Under the pieces are notes generated by a model that was given only the letters and a program-made list of their open reading frames with translations, had not been told where the DNA came from and searched no databases. A program made the position numbers and the translations under genes. A stretch of DNA of 27,246 nucleotides, from assembly GCA_964654605.1 (NCBI GenBank), contig CAZZLW010000008.1:1-27246 (forward strand), read 5' to 3'. Below are positions 1 through 7,151 of the stretch, in pieces. Each line of letters begins with the position of its first letter. The stretch's first letter is position 1. The DNA is from Raineya sp964654605. Lineage in GTDB: Bacteria; Bacteroidota; Bacteroidia; Cytophagales; Thermonemataceae.

Positions 1-43
1 AAACTTCCTACTTGTAAATGTGGTATTATATACCTTTTTATAT

Positions 44-51
44 TATCTTTG
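44..51 (+). promoter_or_regulatory. possible -7 promoter element ahead of the kinase ORF
   Basis: TATCTTTG fits the Bacteroidota -7 consensus TAnnTTTG. No TTTG is visible 19-23 bases upstream, so only half of the promoter is supported. It would start transcription near 58, before an ATG at 64 that opens a 23-codon frame ending at 132 and not the kinase frame. It may be a chance match inside decayed coding sequence. Confidence 0.25.
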
Positions 52-109
52 CTTAAGATTTCCATGAAAAGTAATATTTTAGTTTCAGCACCTAAATATA
101 CAACTTTCA

Positions 110-754
110 TTGGAAATCTTTTTCAATCCTAAACAACTTCAATTTGAAAAAAATCAAATCCAAGCAGAATTAGAGCAGTTAAGATATAAAATCAATCCAC
201 ATTTTTTGTTCAACACCTTAAATAGCCTGTATTCTTATACACTTAAAAAATCTGATTTAGCCCCGCAAATGGTTCTAAAAATATCGGAACTGATGCGTTA
301 TTTGCTCAAAGATGAAAACCGAGAGCAAGTAAGTCTTGAACAAGAAATAGAAGTGTTAAAAAAATATGTAGATTTGGAAAAACTACGTTTTGGGGATAAA
401 TTTGATGTCAATTTTATTGTAAATGGCAATCTTGCTGATAAAAAAATCCCTCCAATGCTTTTGCTCCCTTTGGTGGAAAATAGCTTCAAGCACAACGACT
501 CGGAAACGGAACGACCTTTTGTAAATGTGGTTATTGATTGTAATGAAGAACGCTTTTTTTTCTATGTAGAAAATAGCAAAAGCTCCAATGAAACCCCAAA
601 CTCAAGCAATCATTTTAGTACAGGTTTTGGCTTGGAGAATGTCAAAAAAAGATTAAATTTGATTTACGGTGAGGGGAATTACGATTTAGAAATTCAATCT
701 TTTTTTGATAGATTTGTAGTGAATCTTTCCATCAAAACAGACAAAATGCGATGA
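110..754 (+). CDS. LytS-type sensor histidine kinase, N-terminally incomplete
   Basis: This is the cytoplasmic catalytic part of a LytS/YehU-like kinase (His_kinase family plus HATPase_c) that would phosphorylate the regulator encoded next. A short coiled coil (residues 8-27) leads into the H-box NPHFLFN (29-35, phospho-acceptor H31). The N-box follows at PPMLLLPLVENSFKH (N124) and a glycine box at GFGLENV (172-178). The usual membrane sensor domain is absent. The frame opens after TAG at 80-82, and the first possible start is TTG at 110 with no ribosome-binding signal. The next ATG would remove the H-box, so the true start is uncertain. The last four bases overlap the regulator as ATGA. Base composition is AT-rich (15 G+C in 361-420). 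It could be a soluble kinase or the surviving 3' part of a broken gene. Confidence 0.75.
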   Translation: MEIFFNPKQLQFEKNQIQAELEQLRYKINPHFLFNTLNSLYSYTLKKSDLAPQMVLKISELMRYLLKDENREQVSLEQEIEVLKKYVDLEKLRFGDKFDVNFIVNGNLADKKIPPMLLLPLVENSFKHNDSETERPFVNVVIDCNEERFFFYVENSKSSNETPNSSNHFSTGFGLENVKKRLNLIYGEGNYDLEIQSFFDRFVVNLSIKTDKMR

Positions 755-1461
755 AAACTTTGCAATGTTTGATAGTAGATGATGAGCCTTTGGCAATAGA
801 TATACTTGCCGAATATGTGAAGAAAACACCCAATCTGAGCATATTGACTACTTGTCTCAATGCTTCCGAAGCTATTGAAGTCTTGGGTAGCTCATCTATT
901 GATATTTTATTTTTAGATATTCACTTACCCGGTCTAAATGGTTTTGAAATGCTTTCTCAACTTGAAAATCCACCCTTCACTATCCTTACCACAGCGTATA
1001 GTGAGTATGCGTTGCAGTCTTACGAAATAGGCAAAGTAATTGATTATTTGCTCAAACCTTTTTCTTATGAAAGATTCTTGAAATCAATCCAAAAGATTAC
1101 CCAAATTCAACAATTCAATAAAAGTATAACAGAAACTACACTTAAAGATTTTGTTTTTGTAAAGTCTGATAAAAAAATCCACAAGATTGATATTAAAAAC
1201 ATTTTGTTCATTGAAGCTCTTGGTAATTATCTTAAAATTTACACTCCTGAGCAGGTCATACTTGCACGAGAAAAAATTAGTAATTTAGAAAAACTGCTAC
1301 CCAATGAAAAGTTTATTCGTACTCACAAATCTTATATTATTGCTTTGCCTTATGTAAAATTTATTGAAGGCAATATCATACATATTGATAAATACAGCGT
1401 TCCTATCGGCGAAAATTACAAGAAAATACTACAAAATGTGATTTCTCAAAATATTCTGTAA
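751..1461 (+). CDS. LytTR-family response regulator
   Basis: This 236-residue two-component regulator of the LytR/AlgR type is the partner of the overlapping kinase. The receiver domain covers about residues 1-120, with the acidic pair D10/D11, phospho-acceptor D56 (in LFLDIHLPG) and the conserved K of LLKPF near residue 103. The LytTR DNA-binding domain covers about 135-235; it includes KIHKID, the FIEALGNYLKIY strand and the FIRTHKSYII segment. Length and domain order are normal for the family. The ATG overlaps the kinase stop codon, which indicates translational coupling. Like the kinase it is AT-rich (13 G+C in 1141-1200), unlike the following gene. The target genes cannot be told from this window. 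Confidence 0.92.
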   Translation: MKTLQCLIVDDEPLAIDILAEYVKKTPNLSILTTCLNASEAIEVLGSSSIDILFLDIHLPGLNGFEMLSQLENPPFTILTTAYSEYALQSYEIGKVIDYLLKPFSYERFLKSIQKITQIQQFNKSITETTLKDFVFVKSDKKIHKIDIKNILFIEALGNYLKIYTPEQVILAREKISNLEKLLPNEKFIRTHKSYIIALPYVKFIEGNIIHIDKYSVPIGENYKKILQNVISQNIL

Positions 1462-1466
1462 TTTTG
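1459..1466 (+). promoter_or_regulatory. -7 promoter element for the GH3-family gene
   Basis: TAATTTTG matches TAnnTTTG and overlaps the stop codon of the response regulator. Transcription would begin near 1473 and translation at 1490. A clear TTTG -33 box is not seen (TGTG at 1437-1440 is the nearest), so the gene may also be read from upstream. Confidence 0.4.
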
Positions 1467-1489
1467 CCCGATATTAAAATCAAACATCT

Positions 1490-2995
1490 ATGGGCATACG
1501 GTCTTTTTTCGCCAAACCACTCGCTTCCTATATTGTAGCACGTCAGGAAAAATGGGCTAAAAATCCTGAAATATCCCAAGAAAAAGTTTTTCAGACTATC
1601 ATTCAGCAGGCAAAACATACAATTTTTGGCAAAGAACACGATTTTGCAGGTATTCGCACCCACGCCGATTTTGTGCAAAAAGTACCCATACGCGACTACG
1701 AAGGGCTGAAACCTTATATTGAGCAAATTTTACAAGGCAAAGAAGATGTACTTTGGCGAGGAAAACCCTTGTACTTTGCCAAAACCAGTGGTACTACTTC
1801 GGGCGTGAAATACATTCCTATTTCTCGTGATTCTATTCACAACCACATCAATAGTGCCCGAAATGCCCTTCTCAATTATATCTACGAAACAGGCAATGCC
1901 GATTTTGTAGATAGAAAACTCATTTTTCTTTCGGGAAGCCCTGTACTTGAAAACAAAAATGGAATTCTAACGGGCAGACTTTCAGGCATTTCTAATCATC
2001 ACGTACCTGCTTACTTGCGTAGCAATCAGATGCCCTCTTGGGAAACCAATTGCATAGAAGATTGGGAAGAAAAATTGGAGAAAATTATTGATGAAACGCT
2101 ACACGCCGATATGAGCCTTATTTCGGGCATTCCGCCTTGGGTGCAGATGTATTTTGATAGAATTATAGCCCGAACAGGCAAGAAAATTAAAGATGTTTTC
2201 CCCCACTTCTCGGTATTTGTGTATGGAGGTGTAAATTTTGAGCCTTACAAAGCCAAACTTTTTGATAGCATTGGAAAAAAAATAGACAGCATAGAGCTTT
2301 TTCCTGCTTCGGAAGGATTTTTTGCTTACCAAGACAAATTCCAGCCCGACCACAACGGCGGTATGCTACTCCTTTTGGATACAGGTATTTTTTATGAATT
2401 TATCCCCGCCGAAGAATATTTCAACGAAAAACCTACCCGCCTTACCATTGGCGAAGTGGAACTAAATAAAAATTATGCCTTGGTACTGAGCAGTAATGCA
2501 GGTTTGTGGGCGTACTCTATTGGCGATACAATCAAGTTCGTGTCTAAAAACCCCTACCGAGTGATAGTTTCGGGACGGATAAAACACTTTATTTCGGCAT
2601 TTGGCGAACACGTTATTGGCGAAGAGGTAGAAAAAGCCCTCAAATATGCCATAGAGCAATTCCCCGAAACCGAAGTGCTTGAATTCACCGTTGCTCCGCA
2701 AGTAACCCCTGCCGAAGGCTTGCCTTATCACGAGTGGCTCATTGCTTTTGCCAAAGAACCCAAAGATTTGGCTCAATTTGCCCAAGTTTTGGACAAAAAA
2801 ATGACAGAACTCAACGTATATTATGATGATTTGATTTCAGGGGCAATTTTAAGACCGCTTGTTATCACACGCTTACAACCCAATGCTTTTATTGAATATA
2901 TGAAATCTCTGGGCAAATTAGGGGGGCAAAACAAAGTTCCTCGCCTTTCTAACGATAGAAAAATTGCAGATGCTCTGCAACAGTGGAAAATTTAG
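1490..2995 (+). CDS. GH3 auxin-responsive promoter family protein (acyl-adenylate enzyme)
   Basis: This 501-residue protein belongs to the GH3 branch of the adenylate-forming superfamily. Plant members activate a carboxylic acid with ATP and join it to an amino acid; the bacterial substrates are mostly unknown. The visible signatures are the ATP-binding loop TSGTTSG (residues 99-105), the second motif in LFPASEGFFAYQ, and the C-terminal YSIGDTIKF and SGRIKHFISAFGEH segments that carry the ribose-contacting aspartate and the hinge. The length is full for bacterial homologues. The ATG at 1490 follows a plausible -7 element. The stop overlaps, tail to tail, the stop of the next gene on the other strand. 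The family assignment is secure, but the substrate is not. Confidence 0.93.
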   Translation: MGIRSFFAKPLASYIVARQEKWAKNPEISQEKVFQTIIQQAKHTIFGKEHDFAGIRTHADFVQKVPIRDYEGLKPYIEQILQGKEDVLWRGKPLYFAKTSGTTSGVKYIPISRDSIHNHINSARNALLNYIYETGNADFVDRKLIFLSGSPVLENKNGILTGRLSGISNHHVPAYLRSNQMPSWETNCIEDWEEKLEKIIDETLHADMSLISGIPPWVQMYFDRIIARTGKKIKDVFPHFSVFVYGGVNFEPYKAKLFDSIGKKIDSIELFPASEGFFAYQDKFQPDHNGGMLLLLDTGIFYEFIPAEEYFNEKPTRLTIGEVELNKNYALVLSSNAGLWAYSIGDTIKFVSKNPYRVIVSGRIKHFISAFGEHVIGEEVEKALKYAIEQFPETEVLEFTVAPQVTPAEGLPYHEWLIAFAKEPKDLAQFAQVLDKKMTELNVYYDDLISGAILRPLVITRLQPNAFIEYMKSLGKLGGQNKVPRLSNDRKIADALQQWKI

Positions 2996-3585
2996 TGCTG
3001 AATGTAGAAAAAAACATACAAATATAGCCACAAAATATCTAAAAAGTGCCAAAAACGTGTAGCCAGCTTCAAACGTCTTTGGGTAGGAGGATTGACAGCG
3101 TGAATGAAGTCATCTACATAGCTTTCTTTTTTCACAGCTTTCCAAAATACTATCCACAAGGCTACCATACCCCCAAGCAGGTGTAAAATATGCAAACCCG
3201 AAAGCAAATACAAAAAATTTGCCGCCGCACCTGCTTTTTTTCCAAAAAATAAACCTTGTGCTTCCAGTTGTTTCCAGCCAAAATACTGACAAAGCAAAAA
3301 GAAAATTCCTAAAACAAAGGTAGTGCCTAATAGATACTTGTAAGTAAAGAAATCTTGCTTTTCAAAAGCATTGTTGGCAACATAGAGCGTATAACTACTT
3401 ACAAGCATAAAAAAAGTGCTAAAACTAAATAATTTAGGCATTTTGAAATCAATCCAATCGGCAGAACCCTTGCGAGCCAGATATGCAAGCGTAATGAAAA
3501 GAAAAACCAAAGCCATACCTATCATCGCAAAAAGTAGGAGATTTTCTTGGTAATCTCTTTTTTTCTGAAAAACTTTTAAGAGCAT
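2992..3585 (-). CDS. cytochrome c oxidase subunit III-like protein
   Basis: This 197-residue integral membrane protein resembles subunit III of haem-copper oxidases, the small accessory subunit beside the catalytic core. About five hydrophobic helices are visible. They include the segment with HILHLLGG and the family-typical C-terminal FWHFLDILWLYLYVFFY. I chose ATG 3585 over the upstream TTG at 3639 because a good promoter (3609-3640) lies between them and the TTG falls inside its -33 box. No subunit I or II or assembly gene is adjacent, so the gene stands alone. Its stop codon overlaps the converging GH3-family stop. It could serve an oxidase encoded elsewhere, or belong to a quinol-oxidase-type subunit III. 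Confidence 0.85.
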   Translation of the reverse strand: MLLKVFQKKRDYQENLLLFAMIGMALVFLFITLAYLARKGSADWIDFKMPKLFSFSTFFMLVSSYTLYVANNAFEKQDFFTYKYLLGTTFVLGIFFLLCQYFGWKQLEAQGLFFGKKAGAAANFLYLLSGLHILHLLGGMVALWIVFWKAVKKESYVDDFIHAVNPPTQRRLKLATRFWHFLDILWLYLYVFFYIQH

Positions 3586-3608
3586 AGTTATAGGTTTTAC
3601 AAGCAAAA

Positions 3609-3640
3609 CAAAAATAAAGGGATTTAGTTTCGTTTGCAAA
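3609..3640 (-). promoter_or_regulatory. Bacteroidota-type promoter for the oxidase subunit III gene
   Basis: Read on the minus strand, TTTG (3637-3640) is followed after 20 bases by TATTTTTG (3609-3616). This fits the -33/-7 pattern. Transcription would start near 3602 and translation at 3585. The position excludes the longer TTG-initiated version of the protein. Confidence 0.6.
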
Positions 3641-3761
3641 AATTTTAAGGATATGGAAAAATCTCAAAAATTCTAAAATTTTGCTCTAATTCTTCTCAAC
3701 TTGCTCAAAACTTACGTAAAATTTTCTAAAAAAACTTACTTTTTTTGGCAAATTCGTTTTT

Positions 3762-3795
3762 TTTGTCTAACTTTTGTCAAAATTTTATAGTTTTG
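3762..3795 (+). promoter_or_regulatory. Bacteroidota-type promoter for the YfiR-family gene
   Basis: TTTG (3762-3765), a 22-base gap and TAGTTTTG (3788-3795) match the -33/-7 consensus. The expected transcript starts near 3802, giving a leader of about 20 bases before ATG 3823. It is divergent from the oxidase subunit III promoter in the same 237-base intergenic region. Confidence 0.6.
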
Positions 3796-3822
3796 CCATA
3801 AATACCGAAAATTGATACCACA

Positions 3823-4338
3823 ATGACACGCATTTTATCTTTGGGGCTTTTTTGTTTGATTATGAGTTTTGTACAAGTTACGTTGGCACAGCCCAATGTA
3901 CGAAATTATGCTCATCACCCTGTTTATATCTATAATTTTTGCAAATTTACGCAATGGCCTGCTGTAAAAACAGAACTCAAAATAGGTGTTTTAGGCAATA
4001 GCCCACTCTACGAAGGTTTGCGGCGTATGGCGGCAACCAAAAGCACCTACAACTTGAAATTTATTGTAGAAAAATACAATAACCCCAACGATATTAAAGA
4101 TTGTGATGTGCTTTTCATACCTTTCACAAGCCCTTTTGATGTGAAAGATATTGCCCAAAAACTTATTGGTAAAAATGTGATGATTATCACCGAAGACGAA
4201 AAACATATCCGAGATGCTTGTTTCAATTTTGTGGTAAAAGAAGGCAAGCTAATGTACCAAGTCAATAAACAACAATGCGATAGAGCCAAACTGAAAGTTT
4301 CTACAAAACTTTTGAGTTTAGGTATTATTGTGGATTAA
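3823..4338 (+). CDS. YfiR-family (DUF4154) periplasmic protein
   Basis: This 171-residue exported protein has a signal peptide of about 22 residues ending in LAQ. The mature part has the family pattern: an N-terminal YIYNFCKFTQWP segment, a central DCDVLFIPF strand and a C-terminal SLGIIVD end. In Pseudomonas, YfiR is a redox-sensitive periplasmic inhibitor of a diguanylate cyclase. Bacteroidota homologues are often found near sensor kinases, with unproven roles. Four cysteines of the mature protein (C40, C94, C133, C152) could form disulfides. The gene has its own promoter and its own terminator, which lies in the 3' end of the converging MATE gene. No cyclase or kinase is adjacent, so its partner is unknown. 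Confidence 0.85.
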   Translation: MTRILSLGLFCLIMSFVQVTLAQPNVRNYAHHPVYIYNFCKFTQWPAVKTELKIGVLGNSPLYEGLRRMAATKSTYNLKFIVEKYNNPNDIKDCDVLFIPFTSPFDVKDIAQKLIGKNVMIITEDEKHIRDACFNFVVKEGKLMYQVNKQQCDRAKLKVSTKLLSLGIIVD

Positions 4339-4406
4339 GAAGGTGCAAGTATTTTAAGCAAAATGGAAGCGAAAAGTTTGAGGCTTGACAAGTTTGATAG
4401 CTCAAA

Positions 4407-4448
4407 TTCCTGTTTCCTGTTTCTTATCTCCCGCTTCCCACTTATCTA
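4407..4448. repeat. heptanucleotide-periodic intergenic tract
   Basis: Six consecutive seven-base units can be laid out here. The first two are both TTCCTGT, and the next four are degenerate pyrimidine-rich variants. Just upstream (4376-4396) GTTTGAG-like heptads occur. The tract lies between convergent genes and is non-coding in both reading directions. Confidence 0.5.
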
Positions 4449-4452
4449 AATC

Positions 4453-5835
4453 TCACAAAGCAGTTTTTGAAGGAAAAGACTGCTTTTTTTGTTTTTGAAT
4501 GAGTTGCCAAAAACGACGAGTTAGTAAAAAAGCAGACGTACTTAAACCCGCAAGCAAAGCCACCCAAATACCCACCGCCCCCCAACCAATTTGGTGCGAA
4601 AGGATAGCAATAGGCAGAGCAATGAACCAATAAGCTATTACGGCAATCATAGTAGGAACATTGACATCTTCCATTCCCCGCAAAATACCCAAACCTACGG
4701 CTTGTACCCCATCAGAAATCTGAAAAACACCACCAATAATCAGCAAACTAATAGCAATAGCCACAGCTTTGGGGTCGTTTTCAATGAATTGAACAACAAT
4801 GGTTTCAGGGAATAGCAGAAAAAGCAAACAAAAAGAACCCATTACCAAAACTGCCAAAGCAATCGCCGAAATACCAACTTTTTTCATTTTGTAAAAATTT
4901 CTTTCGGCAAAAGCCTGTCCCATACGAATAGCACTGCCTATGCCTATTCCCGAAGTTATCATATAGGTTGTAGAAACCAAAGAAATCACAACTCTATGAG
5001 CGGCTTGCGAATAGTGGTCTAAATTGCCAATGAGCAATCCTGCTACCGAAAAAGCCGCTACTTCCAAAAAATAGGTTATTCCCACAGGCAAGCCTAAACG
5101 GAATACTTTTCCGACCTCTCGCCAAGTCAAATGAATAATTGAATTTTGCAGAATGGCTCTTGTTTTGGGGTGAAACGCAATAAATAGCACTATCAGCACA
5201 AGCATCAAGAGGCGAGCCAGTACCGTAGCCAACCCTGCCCCTTCCAAACCCATAGCAGGAAAGCCCCAATTGCCGTGTATGAGAAGCCAATTAAAAAGTA
5301 CATTGGAAAGCAAGCCTATCCACGTGATAGTCATAGCCACTTTGGTAAGCGAAAGCCCATCGGTAAATTGCTTACAAACCAAAAAAAACAGCACAGGCAA
5401 AACCGACCAATTCAGCATAGCCAAAAACTTTTTAGCCTCTTGCGTAACCGTAGGCGTTTGGCGTAGCCACTCAAAATTTGCTGTAATTGCCTGCAAAACA
5501 AACATTGTCAGGATTCCCAAGAAAGAAGCAAGCACCAGCCCACTCAAAAAAATTCTTTTGCTTTCGGCAAGGTCTTTTTTCTGATAACTCTGCGAAACCA
5601 GCGGAGCAATAATATTCATACTGCCCAAGCTCAACATACAAATCAGAAAAAAGGTGTCGTTGGTTGCCCCTGCGGCGGCAGTAGCTACAACTCCCAAGTC
5701 TTTAATCATCACTACATCTATTACCCCCATTAGCACCACACCCAGCTGTGCAAAAATGATAGGAATACTGAAAAGGAAAGTTTTTCGGGCTTCAAAACGA
5801 TAGAAGCGATACAATTTGTAAAAAGAAAGTAGCAT
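4453..5835 (-). CDS. MATE-family multidrug/metabolite efflux protein
   Basis: This 461-residue inner-membrane transporter of the NorM-like MATE family exports organic cations or drugs in exchange for Na+ or H+. About twelve hydrophobic helices occur in two halves. The first half begins with FSIPIIFAQLGVVLMGVIDVVMI and the second near FRLGLPVGITYFLEVAAFS, the usual internal symmetry. The start is set at ATG 5835, four bases after the stop of the aminotransferase gene; an in-frame ATG at 5892 would overlap that gene by more than 50 bases. The tight spacing indicates a two-gene operon. The substrate cannot be predicted from sequence. The 3' end overlaps a terminator for the opposite strand. Confidence 0.93.
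   Translation of the reverse strand: MLLSFYKLYRFYRFEARKTFLFSIPIIFAQLGVVLMGVIDVVMIKDLGVVATAAAGATNDTFFLICMLSLGSMNIIAPLVSQSYQKKDLAESKRIFLSGLVLASFLGILTMFVLQAITANFEWLRQTPTVTQEAKKFLAMLNWSVLPVLFFLVCKQFTDGLSLTKVAMTITWIGLLSNVLFNWLLIHGNWGFPAMGLEGAGLATVLARLLMLVLIVLFIAFHPKTRAILQNSIIHLTWREVGKVFRLGLPVGITYFLEVAAFSVAGLLIGNLDHYSQAAHRVVISLVSTTYMITSGIGIGSAIRMGQAFAERNFYKMKKVGISAIALAVLVMGSFCLLFLLFPETIVVQFIENDPKAVAIAISLLIIGGVFQISDGVQAVGLGILRGMEDVNVPTMIAVIAYWFIALPIAILSHQIGWGAVGIWVALLAGLSTSAFLLTRRFWQLIQKQKKQSFPSKTAL
4457..4490 (+). terminator. rho-independent terminator of the YfiR-family gene
   Basis: AAAGCAGT (4457-4464) pairs with ACTGCTTT (4479-4486). TTTT/AAAA extends the stem inside, past a one-base bulge, leaving loop GAAGG. 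A run of T follows to 4490. The hairpin sits within the last codons of the converging MATE gene, so coding and termination share the same bases. Confidence 0.65.
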
Positions 5836-5839
5836 AATT

Positions 5840-6940
5840 TCATAGTTCTGTTTGCAAGAAAAAATCTTGCAGTTGTCGGATTTCAGCTTCACTGATAGCA
5901 GGAAAATTCGCTATTCGGAAGGTATTTTCTTTCCATTTATCATAACCATTGCCCAAACGAAATCCCGCTTGTTTGGCTTTTTCTTTGATAGCGGCAATTT
6001 GCTCTGCTTTACCTTGTAGAGCTATCACGGTACTTGAACGCACACTTTCATTATGAATAAGTGGAGAGAAGTATGGATTTTTTTCAAAAAAACGATACCA
6101 ACTATCGGCTCTTATTTGCGTTCTTTTATCAATTTCTTTGATGTTTTCAGAAGTTTCCATCACACGCATCAGCAGGTAAATCCCCAGCACATTGGGCGTG
6201 TGCGTAGTTTGAAATTTTTGCATTTGCTCGCAGGTTTTCAGTAAGCTATTGTAGTGCTTATGCTCACCTATTTCGTGAATACGAGCAATCGCCTTTTCAG
6301 AAAGTATCATCAGGGCAAGCCCTGCGGGCAAACCAAAGCACTTCTGCACCGAAGCATACCAAATATCGGCACTTCGCCAAGCAAACTCAATTCCTGCCAT
6401 AGATGAGGTAGCATCGATGGCAATGAGTTGTTTAGGGAAGTTTTCTTGTACTTTCCTGATAACTTCTATGGGTACTTGCGTACCATTAGAGGTTTCGTTT
6501 TGTGTAAAACAAATAAGAGCTTTATCTTCCAGTTCGGCTTTGCCACTACGCCTATCGGCAAAAGTGAAAAAAGTTTGTATGCGTTCAATATCCAAACTTT
6601 CATTGATTTGGAAAAGATGTTTTTCTGATTTTCGGTGCAAATAGTGCGTATATTGATACCATTTTTCTCCAAAAGCCCCATTCAAGATATGATAGCTTTT
6701 GCTTGTTACCAAAGATTGAGCTATCATTTCCCAACACTCCGTAGCCGAAGAAGTAAATATAATGGTATATTGAGGTGGTATTTGCAGTTTTTGTTTGAGC
6801 AAAAAAATCGTCTTTTTCACCATATCCATAAACTCTTGGCTACGGTGAGGAAGTCCTAAAATTCCTTTATCGTAGGCTTCTTGTAAAAAATCTTTAATGG
6901 AAGGATAAACCTTGGAAGGACCTACGTTAAAATTTATCAT
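5840..6940 (-). CDS. class V aminotransferase, phosphoserine aminotransferase-like
   Basis: This 366-residue PLP enzyme of fold type I is closest in layout to SerC-type phosphoserine aminotransferases. Those convert 3-phosphohydroxypyruvate and glutamate to phosphoserine. The N-terminus NFNVGPSKVYP and the LGLPHRS motif (H32) fit SerC-like proteins. The cofactor lysine is K200 in SVQKCFGLPAG, and the ring-stacking or aspartate region is IDATSSMAG (D176). HTPNVLGIYLL near residue 240 corresponds to the family HTPP segment. It is the first gene of an operon with the MATE exporter, with a -7 element about 20 bases before the ATG. No serA neighbour is present, so the exact substrate is unproven. 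Confidence 0.85.
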   Translation of the reverse strand: MINFNVGPSKVYPSIKDFLQEAYDKGILGLPHRSQEFMDMVKKTIFLLKQKLQIPPQYTIIFTSSATECWEMIAQSLVTSKSYHILNGAFGEKWYQYTHYLHRKSEKHLFQINESLDIERIQTFFTFADRRSGKAELEDKALICFTQNETSNGTQVPIEVIRKVQENFPKQLIAIDATSSMAGIEFAWRSADIWYASVQKCFGLPAGLALMILSEKAIARIHEIGEHKHYNSLLKTCEQMQKFQTTHTPNVLGIYLLMRVMETSENIKEIDKRTQIRADSWYRFFEKNPYFSPLIHNESVRSSTVIALQGKAEQIAAIKEKAKQAGFRLGNGYDKWKENTFRIANFPAISEAEIRQLQDFFLQTEL

Positions 6941-6959
6941 AGTGTTAGCGATTTGCTTG

Positions 6960-6967
6960 CAAAGTTA
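6960..6967 (-). promoter_or_regulatory. -7 promoter element for the aminotransferase-MATE operon
   Basis: On the minus strand this reads TAACTTTG, a full match to TAnnTTTG. It lies 19 bases before the ATG at 6940. No clear TTTG is found at the usual upstream distance. Confidence 0.4.
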
Positions 6968-7100
6968 GTGAAAAAAAGCTAAATATAGAGAATTTTTCTT
7001 GGCAACTCTTTACAAAGAAAATGCTTCATTTAAGGGTAAGTAGTTGCCCAGAAAGAAAGCTAACAGATTGTAACTATTGAGCCAAAATACTTCATCACAC

Positions 7101-7134
7101 TTTGCATAATACAATCAAAAATTGCTTATATTTG
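7101..7134 (+). promoter_or_regulatory. Bacteroidota-type promoter for ftsK
   Basis: TTTG (7101-7104), a 22-base gap and TATATTTG (7127-7134) form a full -33/-7 pair. The transcript would begin near 7141, about 11 bases before the ATG at 7152. This supports that start over an upstream TTG at 7122, which lies within the promoter. Confidence 0.65.
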
Positions 7135-7151
7135 CAGGTAAATCTCTTGCA

